Source of the DNA: a virus | IMG/VR virus record: IMGVR_UViG_3300048592_001105 | Span: 1 to 44,571 of that record | Direction: 5' to 3' (one strand) | Length of the DNA stretch: 44,571 nucleotides | In this document: positions 8,645 through 15,034 of the stretch, one piece after another | Layout of the letters: every line of letters begins with the position of its first letter | How positions within the stretch are numbered: position 1 is the first letter of the stretch | The notes under the pieces: generated by a model | Seen by the model: only the letters and a program-made list of their open reading frames with translations | What the model was told of the DNA's origin: nothing | The model's database searches: none | Made by a program: the position numbers and the translations under genes

Positions 8645-8752
8645 ATGGGGACTGTATATTCCCGAATGTGGGCGACGCCGAAACTTGAGCCGGCGGCGCT
8701 TTCTGGCCTCCCCTTTGAGTCTGTTGGGGAGGCCTCTCCGCAAGGTTGCTAA
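8645..8752 (+). CDS. Possible 35-aa ORF containing a strong hairpin
   Basis: An ATG at 8645 (or in-frame 8666) opens a frame to the TAA at 8750-8752, giving a proline- and alanine-rich peptide (KLEPAALSGLPFESVGEA). No good ribosome binding site is visible. A 9-bp perfect inverted repeat (8705-8713 with 8726-8734) lies inside it, so the stretch may be an RNA structure instead. It sits 15 nt before another small ORF. Confidence 0.3.
   Translation: MGTVYSRMWATPKLEPAALSGLPFESVGEASPQGC
8705..8734 (+). promoter_or_regulatory. Stable 9-bp stem-loop without a U-run
   Basis: GGCCTCCCC (8705-8713) pairs perfectly with GGGGAGGCC (8726-8734) across a 12-nt loop. No T-run follows, so it is not an ordinary intrinsic terminator. 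An mRNA structure that sets processing or translation of the following small ORF is possible. Confidence 0.4.
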
Positions 8753-8767
8753 TAAAGGATAAAACCA

Positions 8768-8872
8768 GTGAACAAACAAAACGACAAAAAGCTGGAGCCC
8801 CGCGTGGGCGACTTTCTTAGCACCTGGCGTCCCGGGGAGATTCCCCGGGGTGCTTTTTATCCCGAGGACTGA
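8768..8872 (+). CDS. Very small phage ORF, 34 aa, GTG start
   Basis: A GTG at 8768 preceded by AAAGGATAAAACCA opens a 34-residue frame to the TGA at 8870-8872. The peptide begins (M)NKQNDKKLEPRVGDFLSTW and ends with GAFYPED, which has normal protein composition. A GC-rich hairpin followed by a T-run lies inside the frame (8831-8858). Either the peptide is made and the hairpin attenuates transcription, or the frame is fortuitous. Confidence 0.4.
   Translation: MNKQNDKKLEPRVGDFLSTWRPGEIPRGAFYPED
8831..8858 (+). terminator. Intrinsic terminator-like hairpin within a small ORF
   Basis: CCCGGGGA (8831-8838) pairs with TCCCCGGG (8842-8849) across a GAT loop and is followed by GTGCTTTTT. This is the classic form of a rho-independent terminator. 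Co-oriented phage genes continue downstream, so it may act as an attenuator dividing two early transcripts. Confidence 0.6.
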
Positions 8873-8930
8873 TGCGCTTCTTCATTTTCTCTTCTGAAAG
8901 CATCCCCGTCCTTGGAAAAATGGACCATGG

Positions 8931-9155
8931 ATGCATCACTACCGCGTTACCATCCCCTACATTGATGCTGTCGATGAACCCATCGAAGCCGAATCCGCAG
9001 CGCGAGCCGCGCTCAAACTTCTAAATACGCAGCGAGTCCTTGAGCTGATCGAAACGGGCGACGAGATCGAAGCCGTTGTCGAGACTGACCTCGGTACGAA
9101 GTTCGTGTTCAACGCCACCGCAAACATTTCCTTCCACCTCCAGAGGGTCGGCTGA
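8931..9155 (+). CDS. Hypothetical phage protein, 74 aa
   Basis: A small acidic alpha/beta protein (HHYRVTIPYIDAVDEPIEAE, then AARAALKLLNTQRVLELIE) with no membrane segment. The final TGA overlaps the ATG of the exonuclease gene at 9155, so the two are translationally coupled and probably act in the same process. No family is recognised. Confidence 0.6.
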   Translation: MHHYRVTIPYIDAVDEPIEAESAARAALKLLNTQRVLELIETGDEIEAVVETDLGTKFVFNATANISFHLQRVG

Positions 9156-10027
9156 TGCAGCCCGGTATTTATCCGGATCTCGACATTGCGAAGTATCACA
9201 AGAGCGTCGGCGTATCGAAGACGAGCCTCTGCAAGCTCGATCGCGCACCGAAGGTCTTTCGTGACTACCTCGATAATCCTGGCTCCGGGAAAAAGTCCCG
9301 CTCGCTGACAACGGGCAGCATTTTTCATCTGGCCATGGAGGGTGCCTTTGAGCGTGATTGTCGCGTGAGTCCCGAGGTTCCTGACAAGCGCTGCAAGGAA
9401 TGGAAGGATTTCGTGAAGGCGCATCCGAACCATTTCTGTGTGACGCCGGCCGAGGCCCAGATCGTCATGAACATGCGCTCGGCCATGCTCGCAACCGAAG
9501 CTGCCCGCGAATATCTCACCCGCCCGGGGCGTTTTGAGGTGTCCTACTACTGGCTCCATAAGCTCACGGGCACCCTCTGCAAGTGCCGTCCGGATTGGAT
9601 CTCAGCCGACCAGTCGGTTGTGATCGATTTCAAGACGGCGTCCGACGTGACGGAAGAACGCTTCGTCCGCGACGCCCTGCGCTATCACTACTATGTTTCT
9701 GCGGCCCTTACCGTTGATGGGATACATACCATAACCGGAATCCGCCCCCGATACATCTTCCTCGCCATTGAACCCCATTCGCCCCACCTCACCTCCGCCT
9801 TCGAGGCTACGGCGGACGATCTGCGGCTTGGACGCAGCTTCATCCGTCGTAACCTCGCCCTCCTCAAACGGTGCGAAGAAAAAGGGACCTGGCCGGGACT
9901 CCCCGAAGAAATCCGGGCGCTGGATGTCCAGCGCTTCCTCCGAAATATCGCTGATCAGGACCTGGACGACGACACAGATGTCGATGCTGACGCCAGTGAT
10001 CAGTTGCCAGCCAACTACTGGGAGTAA
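9155..10027 (+). CDS. RecE-like exonuclease, PD-(D/E)XK fold
   Basis: A 290-residue nuclease of the phage RecE/DUF3799 type (PDDEXK-like). Motifs in order: GSIFHLAME with H58, FEVSYYW with E128, CKCRPDWI with D147, VVIDFKTA giving D158-x-K160, and RYHYYVSAAL with the paired tyrosines typical of this group. It should resect duplex DNA 5'-3' to leave single strands for recombination. The next genes encode a RecA-like ATPase, SSB and RusA, a complete phage recombination module. The acidic C-terminal tail (DDDTDVDADASD) may contact partners. Confidence 0.85.
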   Translation: MQPGIYPDLDIAKYHKSVGVSKTSLCKLDRAPKVFRDYLDNPGSGKKSRSLTTGSIFHLAMEGAFERDCRVSPEVPDKRCKEWKDFVKAHPNHFCVTPAEAQIVMNMRSAMLATEAAREYLTRPGRFEVSYYWLHKLTGTLCKCRPDWISADQSVVIDFKTASDVTEERFVRDALRYHYYVSAALTVDGIHTITGIRPRYIFLAIEPHSPHLTSAFEATADDLRLGRSFIRRNLALLKRCEEKGTWPGLPEEIRALDVQRFLRNIADQDLDDDTDVDADASDQLPANYWE

Positions 10028-10033
10028 ACCGAA

Positions 10034-10975
10034 TTGAGTTTGAAACTGCGGGCGGCCGAACGAAAAAAGGTTTTCGTCAAGGCTGGCCTGACCGCTCCAA
10101 GCGGCCATGGAAAAACCTTCTCCGCGCTCCTGATCGGGCGCGGCCTAGCCAGCGCCTGGCAGAAGGTCTGCATCATCGACAGTGAAGGGTCTGGCGACAA
10201 GTATGCCGGCCACAGGGCGCTGGGACCATACCAGGTGATCAACCTTTTTGAAAACGAGCGCGATCCCGATCGCTTCTCGCCGGCACGCTGGGTCGATGCG
10301 ATCCATATCGCTGAGGAGAGCGGCATGGAAGTCGTCATCCTCGACTCGGCCAGCCATGAATGGCAGTGGTGTCTTGAACTCAAAGAGAAGATGGGAAAGT
10401 CGATCCACGACTGGAAGCTGATCACGCCGCACCACAATAAGTTCATCCGCGCCGTCAACCAATGCAAGATGCACGTCATCGTCTGCACACGCAGGAAGGT
10501 CGAGTATATCCTGCACGAATCCGGCGGGAAAAAGACGGTGGAAAAGGCCGGCATGAAGTCCGAGATGCGCGAAGGCTTCGAGTATGAACTCGACGTGAAT
10601 ATCAGTCTTGATCGCGGCCACCTTGCAACGATCGAAAAGGATCGTGCCGGCATCTTCCACGATCGGGCTCCATTTGTGCCAACCCAGTTCACTGGCAGAG
10701 AGCTTTTGGCCTGGTCGCGTGCCGAGGATTTAAAGCCGGAAAGCGAGCGTCAGTCGGTCACCAGCAACGCGCCGATCTCGATTCACGATCCGCGGATCCA
10801 CGAATGGATTCAAAAGCAGCTTCAGCTGCTCAAGGTGCCGGAATCGGAGTGGCCAGGGATCACGCAAATGCTCCACGGGTGCCCCCGAAACGAGCTGCGT
10901 TCGCGCCTGGATGAGGCTGTGGCTGCCCTTGCCCCGCCCATGGATGACGCCAATCCTGATGAGGCTTTTTCATGA
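10034..10975 (+). CDS. Phage RecA-like AAA ATPase (AAA_24/Sak4-type)
   Basis: A 313-residue ATPase starting at TTG 10034, 7 nt after the exonuclease stop. Walker A is GLTAPSGHGKTFSALL (about 18-33) and Walker B is MEVVILDSASHEW (about 97-109). Phages commonly pair such a protein with an exonuclease and SSB, where Sak4-type members anneal or exchange strands. The last 70 residues are a helical C-terminal extension. ATP binding is well supported; the exact recombinase class is inferred from context. Its end overlaps the next start as ATGA. Confidence 0.75.
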   Translation: MSLKLRAAERKKVFVKAGLTAPSGHGKTFSALLIGRGLASAWQKVCIIDSEGSGDKYAGHRALGPYQVINLFENERDPDRFSPARWVDAIHIAEESGMEVVILDSASHEWQWCLELKEKMGKSIHDWKLITPHHNKFIRAVNQCKMHVIVCTRRKVEYILHESGGKKTVEKAGMKSEMREGFEYELDVNISLDRGHLATIEKDRAGIFHDRAPFVPTQFTGRELLAWSRAEDLKPESERQSVTSNAPISIHDPRIHEWIQKQLQLLKVPESEWPGITQMLHGCPRNELRSRLDEAVAALAPPMDDANPDEAFS

Positions 10976-11070
10976 GTTTTCTTGTTTTTCTCTGCCTTTT
11001 CCCCTTCGCCATCTTTGCAGCCGGATTTTTCTTTGGCTCGCTATTCACCCGGAGTGATCTCAATAAATGA
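10972..11070 (+). CDS. Small membrane protein, 32 aa
   Basis: The start overlaps the ATPase stop (ATGA) and the stop overlaps the next start (ATGA). The product begins MSFLVFLCLFPFAIFAAG and continues into FFFGSLF, a single membrane helix of about 20 residues followed by a short polar tail TRSDLNK. Coupling on both sides is strong evidence for translation. Function unknown. Confidence 0.6.
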   Translation: MSFLVFLCLFPFAIFAAGFFFGSLFTRSDLNK

Positions 11071-11705
11071 TGCGTCCCCATCCCGCCGACCGTGACCCTT
11101 TTTCTGTTCACGGCCACCTCTCCCGTATCCTTGGCTTTCTTGCTGATGACGATAAGGTATTCAATCGCTCACTGAACTGGGCACTGACTGCCGCCGAGTC
11201 CGGCGCCCGCATAAAGCGCAAGGGCTGGCCCGAAGGTCAGTATCTGATCATGCACCAGGGTATCCCGGACAGCTCGCGCGGCCGTCTTCACCTGACTCCC
11301 TCGCTTCTCCGTGCCACAGCAATCTTCCCAGGCAAAAAGCGGCTGATTCTCGTCAAGGGCGGGGAGGCTTCGATCTTCTGCGGCAGTGCCCTGCTCGATG
11401 AAGGCGAGATCGCGGCCGATTGGGGTTATGCCGAGGATGCCCACAGCTTTCAATGGGCCTATGAGCAGCTGAAGTCCGGCAAGCGTTTGCGCCGCCGCAG
11501 CTGGCCCGATAGCAGCTTTCTTTGTATGGCCAAGGGCTTTGAGATCGAGCGTCTGAAATGCGGCCGCTCTCTAAGCGAAACGCTACGGAAAAAGCTCGCG
11601 GTCGACCCTTCGGTTACGGTGCTTGCGCTCGTTCAGGAGGGAATGATCAGCGAACTCCACGACTATCCGCTGTCGAGCTGCGACTGGAAACTGGTGGACC
11701 CATGA
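11067..11705 (+). CDS. Tandem Tad2-like (DUF2829) protein, candidate anti-Thoeris
   Basis: A 212-residue protein built from two copies of a DUF2829-like domain. Copy 1 (about 32-122) starts FNRSLNWALTAAESGARIKR and continues KGWPEGQYLIM. Copy 2 (about 127-212) starts FQWAYEQLKSGKRLRRRSW and continues PDSSFLCM. Each ends with a D-W motif (AADWGYAE and SCDWKLVDP). The F-x-x-A-L ... G-x-R-x-R-R-x-x-W opening and D-W ending are the DUF2829 signature. This family includes Tad2, which sequesters the cyclic ADP-ribose signal of Thoeris defence. Known Tad2 proteins are single-domain oligomers, so a fused pair is unusual. Copy 1 has a longer middle. Coupled to SSB by ATGA overlap. Confidence 0.7.
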   Translation: MMRPHPADRDPFSVHGHLSRILGFLADDDKVFNRSLNWALTAAESGARIKRKGWPEGQYLIMHQGIPDSSRGRLHLTPSLLRATAIFPGKKRLILVKGGEASIFCGSALLDEGEIAADWGYAEDAHSFQWAYEQLKSGKRLRRRSWPDSSFLCMAKGFEIERLKCGRSLSETLRKKLAVDPSVTVLALVQEGMISELHDYPLSSCDWKLVDP

Positions 11706-12133
11706 GCAGCATAAACTCTGTCATTCTCGTCGGCCGCCTCGGCCGCGATCCGGAGCTTAAGCATACGCAGGGCGGTCACGCCTTTACGCGCCTTGGCCTT
11801 GCAACGAGCGAAGGCTGGACGGATGACGAGGGCCAGCGTCAGGAAAAAACCGAATGGCACCAGGTCATGGTCTGGAAAAAGCAGGCTGAGTACATCGCCA
11901 AATATGGGAAAAAAGGCTCCCTTCTTTTCGTTCGCGGTCATCTGGAAACGCGCTCCTGGGAGGACCAGAGCGGAGTGAAACGCTACCAGACGGATATCGT
12001 CGCTGAGAAGGTGAAGCTTATCGACTGGCAGCGTGAGGAAAGCCCACCCACCGATGCGCGGCCGCGTGCTGGGAAACCTCTGAATGTCCAGGGTGAGTTT
12101 GGAAGCGCTGACAATGGGGAAATTCCATTCTGA
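11702..12133 (+). CDS. ssb: Single-stranded DNA-binding protein
   Basis: A 143-residue SSB with a typical OB fold: SINSVILVGRLGRDPELK at the start, TEWHQVMVWKKQAEYIAKY in the middle, and LFVRGHLETRSWED. The C-terminus ends acidic-polar in DNGEIPF, matching the D-x-x-I-P-F tip that recruits partner proteins. The ATG at 11702 overlaps the preceding stop; an in-frame upstream extension overlaps the Tad2-like gene and is not needed. It coats DNA made by the exonuclease and replication fork. Confidence 0.95.
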   Translation: MSSINSVILVGRLGRDPELKHTQGGHAFTRLGLATSEGWTDDEGQRQEKTEWHQVMVWKKQAEYIAKYGKKGSLLFVRGHLETRSWEDQSGVKRYQTDIVAEKVKLIDWQREESPPTDARPRAGKPLNVQGEFGSADNGEIPF

Positions 12134-12720
12134 TGGTGCCCGACCGGTGCTTCGCGGCCGGACACCCCAAATCCCATGAGGGAGACAAGTCCATCAAGTT
12201 TAGCATACCGATCGAGCCGGAAGGAAAGAAAGAGGCCCGGCGCAACCTCAACGGCCAAGTGTTCAAGCATCCCGATACCCGGCGCCTGATGAAGTCCATC
12301 GCCGCTTTTGTCCAGAGCCTCTATTTCGGAAGCCCTTTTGATGGTCCCCTTCGTGTCCGCATCCGCGCATTTCGCACAAGGCCAAAATCAAAGCGCTCGG
12401 AAATATATGCAGATACCAAGCCCGACGCTGACAACATTCAAAAGCTGATTGGCGATGCGCTGGAAGGCATTCTCTGGACCAACGATTCCCGCATCGTCGA
12501 TGTCAGGTGTCAGAAGCTTTTCGCGCCGAAAGGAAAGCCTGGCTGGATCGAGATCACTGCCGAGGAAATCGAGCAAACCTGCCTGAGAAGCCATTGGCTT
12601 CATCAAAAAAACTGGAGAAACCATGGATCTGAATCCGGAGACGCTGCAGTCGCTCGCCGTCGGCGCATCAGGCGGCATCCCGCTCACGCTGCTGCTTTTA
12701 AGCTCCGTCCGCTCTCTTAA
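12133..12720 (+). CDS. rusA: RusA-type Holliday junction resolvase with overlapping tail
   Basis: A RusA-fold endonuclease whose start overlaps the ssb stop. The hallmark metal-binding segment KPDADNIQKLIGDALEGIL followed by NDSRIVDV (about 97-125) carries the conserved aspartates that cleave four-way junctions. The conserved core ends near PGWIEITAEEIEQ (about residue 150). The remaining 45 residues run into the next gene in another frame and look non-native (arginine-rich AVARRRRIRRHPAH). RusA proteins are usually 120-140 aa, so the ancestral stop was probably lost or shifted. The first 15 or so residues before FSIPIEPEG are also extra. Confidence 0.85.
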   Translation: MVPDRCFAAGHPKSHEGDKSIKFSIPIEPEGKKEARRNLNGQVFKHPDTRRLMKSIAAFVQSLYFGSPFDGPLRVRIRAFRTRPKSKRSEIYADTKPDADNIQKLIGDALEGILWTNDSRIVDVRCQKLFAPKGKPGWIEITAEEIEQTCLRSHWLHQKNWRNHGSESGDAAVARRRRIRRHPAHAAAFKLRPLS

Positions 12721-12862
12721 GGACAGCTTCAACAATCTGTCGACACGCCTGCTCAAGCTTGAAGTCATTTTCGAGGCGACCTGCCGCGATGCCGTTCAAA
12801 AGCTGACCTCGCGCGTGGAAGATCTCGAAACCGAAATTGAAAAACTAAAGGATAAGACATGA
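12623..12862 (+). CDS. Small hydrophobic/coiled-coil phage protein
   Basis: A 79-residue protein with a GGAG ribosome binding site, overlapping the rusA frame by 98 nt. A short hydrophobic segment (GIPLTLLLLSSV) is followed by about 50 residues of heptad-patterned coiled coil (FNNLSTRLLKLEVIFEA, then LTSRVEDLETEIEKLKDK). The layout resembles small phage membrane-anchored lysis or scaffolding accessories, but no family is certain. Its stop overlaps the next start (ATGA). Confidence 0.6.
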   Translation: MDLNPETLQSLAVGASGGIPLTLLLLSSVRSLKDSFNNLSTRLLKLEVIFEATCRDAVQKLTSRVEDLETEIEKLKDKT

Positions 12863-13179
12863 GATTGACGTTTGACCAGATTGCTGAAGAGGCCAAAGCC
12901 TACTCGAACCTGACTTCTGATCAGCTCGATGGCATGGCGACGGAGACGCTTCACGAGCAGCTCTCGCTTCGCCTTGTCGCCGAGGAGGAAGTGGGCGCCA
13001 GTAAACGGGCGCTCGCAGGTTCGGCCAATGAGCTTTTAAAGCGCATCCGCGCTGATGTCCTCTGCATCAATCGTGAGATCCGCCGCCGCCATGCGGCTCA
13101 AAAAGAGGAGAAGACACGCAGTGAGACACTGAACCTTGAGGCTCTGCCGGAGCCTATAGATGCTGAAGTGGTCGCCTGA
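12859..13179 (+). CDS. Hypothetical helical phage protein
   Basis: A 106-residue, highly charged and mostly helical protein (LTSDQLDGMATETLHEQLSL and LLKRIRADVLCINREIRRRH). No membrane segment or catalytic motif. Start coupled by ATGA to the preceding coiled-coil gene. It may be a DNA- or protein-binding accessory; function unknown. Confidence 0.6.
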   Translation: MRLTFDQIAEEAKAYSNLTSDQLDGMATETLHEQLSLRLVAEEEVGASKRALAGSANELLKRIRADVLCINREIRRRHAAQKEEKTRSETLNLEALPEPIDAEVVA

Positions 13180-13217
13180 TTGTCGGGCGATCCTGTTTAT
13201 GCCAATTGGAGTTTTGA

Positions 13218-13502
13218 ATGTCCGTAGTAAAAGAAAAAGAGTTCGCCGACGTGCTCCTGCTCGTCGTCGCCATCGCAAAGTTTGTTCGTAAGGAGCTGGC
13301 CGGCGATGGTCTTCAGACCACTGACCTGATCAAGCTTGCCGCGTCGCGCGAGTTCCAGTCGCGCCTCGTCGATGCGATCTCCGGAGTTGGCGAGATCCCA
13401 AAGGAGCTTTCCGGGATCACCGCGCTCGACGGAGTTGATCTGGCCATTTTTGCGCTGACAGCAGCCCGCGAGGTTGTATCGGATCAGGAGCGCGCGGCCT
13501 AA
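13218..13502 (+). CDS. Hypothetical phage protein, 94 aa
   Basis: A 94-residue alpha-helical protein with a GGAG ribosome binding site. Its hydrophobic helices (DVLLLVVAIAKFVRKELAG) are amphipathic rather than clearly transmembrane. The stop region overlaps the endolysin start at 13502 by one base, placing it in the lysis segment. Function unknown; a lysis accessory is possible. Confidence 0.55.
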   Translation: MSVVKEKEFADVLLLVVAIAKFVRKELAGDGLQTTDLIKLAASREFQSRLVDAISGVGEIPKELSGITALDGVDLAIFALTAAREVVSDQERAA

Positions 13503-13999
13503 TGGATTTTCAGGCAGCAGTTGAGCTGGTCCTGAAGCTGGAGGGTGGGGCACGAATCGTCTCCCACCCGAAAGACCCGGGCGGGCTGACCAAATACGGA
13601 ATTTCCCTCAAAGCGCATCCAGAGCTCGGGGCGGCCGGAATCCGGAACCTCACCAAGAAAGCGGCCATAGGCATCTACCGGAAGGACTACTGGGAGCCGC
13701 TTGGCCTGGATCGTTTCGCTCCCGAGCTGGCGCTCCCGTTCTTCGATGCTGCAGTCAACCTTGGCGTCAGCAATGCCGCACGGGTCTTTCAAAAGGCTCT
13801 CGTTCGGCTGGGCATGGACCTCAAGGTCGATGGCGTCCTCGGCCCGAAGACGGCCGCCGCTGCCGGACGTGTTCCGCCGCGCAGTCTGCTCGCGGTCTTT
13901 CTCACCGAGCGTTTGAGTTATTATCGTGGGCTTGAAACGTATGAAACATTTGGCTTTGGCTGGGATCGGCGTATAATTGAGATCGCATTGGCATCATGA
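13502..13999 (+). CDS. Phage endolysin, glycosyl hydrolase 108 family
   Basis: A 165-residue peptidoglycan hydrolase. Residues 13-34 (LEGGARIV, DPGGLTKYGIS) are the GH108 signature, with E14 in L-E-G-G as the predicted catalytic acid. Y-x-x-Y-W (IYRKDYWEPLG) and FFDAAVNLGVSNA follow, then a PG_binding_3-like C-terminal half (KVDGVLGPKTAAAA). It cleaves the glycan strands of murein at lysis. There is no signal peptide, so it needs a holin; small membrane proteins next to it are candidates. Confidence 0.9.
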   Translation: MDFQAAVELVLKLEGGARIVSHPKDPGGLTKYGISLKAHPELGAAGIRNLTKKAAIGIYRKDYWEPLGLDRFAPELALPFFDAAVNLGVSNAARVFQKALVRLGMDLKVDGVLGPKTAAAAGRVPPRSLLAVFLTERLSYYRGLETYETFGFGWDRRIIEIALAS

Positions 14000-14006
14000 G
14001 GTCAGA

Positions 14007-14195
14007 ATGAACTCTGAATTGAAAAATCGGCTGCTTGCCAACGTGATCCAGGGTACCAAACCCGCTCCCCTTGCCTTTCGCCGGAGGAAGCGTTCGCTCG
14101 TCTCACCGAGCGGCATGATTACGGCCGTGATCCTGATCATGGCTTTTCTGGGGCTGATCATGCTGCTCCTATCCAAAGTCCAGCCCCTCTTTTGA
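14007..14195 (+). CDS. Small single-TM protein after endolysin (possible holin/lysis protein)
   Basis: The best start is ATG 14007, after GAGG at the endolysin stop, giving 62 residues. A polar, basic N-terminus (FRRRKRSLVSPSG) precedes one strong membrane helix (MITAVILIMAFLGLIMLLL) and a very short tail. Position right after the endolysin and the single membrane helix suit a class III-like holin or a lysis regulator, but no family signature is visible. Confidence 0.55.
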   Translation: MNSELKNRLLANVIQGTKPAPLAFRRRKRSLVSPSGMITAVILIMAFLGLIMLLLSKVQPLF

Positions 14196-14202
14196 GGTGT
14201 CC

Positions 14203-14439
14203 ATGGCCAATCCAGGCCAGCTTCTGAAGTCCATCCGTCTAAAGCACCGTCTATCTCTGCGCGATCTTGAACGCCTCTCGGGTTATTCCCGTGGCTATAT
14301 CCAGGACATTGAGTCGGGACGCCGTGTGCCTCGCATCTTCACGATGCGCTGCATTGCTGATGCGGTCACGGCTGATGGTGAGGAGCGCACGCAGTTGGTC
14401 CAGGCCTTCGCTGATGAGCTGATGGGGGCTGCATGCTGA
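14203..14439 (+). CDS. Xre-family HTH protein
   Basis: A 78-residue helix-turn-helix protein: LLKSIRLKHRLSLRDLERLS then SRGYIQDIESGRRVPR, a textbook Xre recognition pair. ATG 14203 has GAGG five bases upstream; a GTG at 14197 would add two residues. It lies between lysis and methyltransferase genes, so it may control late transcription. The 3' end overlaps the next gene by 7 nt. Confidence 0.75.
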   Translation: MANPGQLLKSIRLKHRLSLRDLERLSGYSRGYIQDIESGRRVPRIFTMRCIADAVTADGEERTQLVQAFADELMGAAC

Positions 14440-15011
14440 CCATTTCGGTGGCGGATGATAGTGATGGATGGGTCGCGGAGAATTTCAGGAGCGAAGCCCG
14501 CCGCGCTGCAGATGCCTTGAATCGGACGGCCGCGCTCGCGGTGGAAGAGATCCGGGCAGAGATGCCGCTGAAATTTACTCTCAGAAACAGCTGGATTCAA
14601 AAAGGTGTGCGTTGGGATCGTGCGAACTCGAATGATCTGCAGGCCGAAGTCTACGACATCGATCCCTATATGCGAAAGCAGGAGGAAGGGCAGCACTATG
14701 AGCCGCAGGGCCATGTAGCGATCCCCTCGGCAGCAAGACCCACCAAGGGTTCGCCGATCCCACGCAGCATGCTCCCCAACGCTCTGCGCGGCCGGCCTGA
14801 TGTCTTCCGTTTCGACTTCTCAAAAAACTCCAGCTATAAGCCTTATCCTCTCAATGGAATTTTCCAGCGCGTTGGTGGCGGAAAATACTTCAAGGTTCTT
14901 TACCTCCTCAAAGACCGGAAGGATACGCGCCCCACCTGGAACTTCGCGGAAAAGGTGGAGCGGGCTGTCGACGCTCACTTTCGCGGCAGCTTCGCTGCAG
15001 CTTCAGATTAA
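14433..15011 (+). CDS. Phage virion-like protein (neck/minor tail-type)
   Basis: A 192-residue protein. The stretch FTLRNSWIQKGVRW, a later YMRKQEEGQHYEP, then GHVAIPSAARP, and VLYLLKDRKDTRPTWNF resembles a recurring class of phage structural proteins (F-x-x-R-N-x-W-x-x-x-G-I-R, x-Q-x-x-G, I-A-V-P). Those are often annotated as neck or minor tail proteins. It is unusual for such a gene to sit before a methyltransferase and far from the head genes at 36 kb, so either the structural block is split or the resemblance misleads. Confidence 0.45.
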   Translation: MLTISVADDSDGWVAENFRSEARRAADALNRTAALAVEEIRAEMPLKFTLRNSWIQKGVRWDRANSNDLQAEVYDIDPYMRKQEEGQHYEPQGHVAIPSAARPTKGSPIPRSMLPNALRGRPDVFRFDFSKNSSYKPYPLNGIFQRVGGGKYFKVLYLLKDRKDTRPTWNFAEKVERAVDAHFRGSFAAASD

Positions 15012-15034
15012 AAATTTTGGAGATTATCAGGAGA

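Noticed and set aside
8957-9559. 200-codon minus-strand frame opposite the exonuclease
   Set aside because: Antisense shadow of a strongly supported PD-(D/E)XK gene; the GC-rich codon pattern produces long antisense frames.
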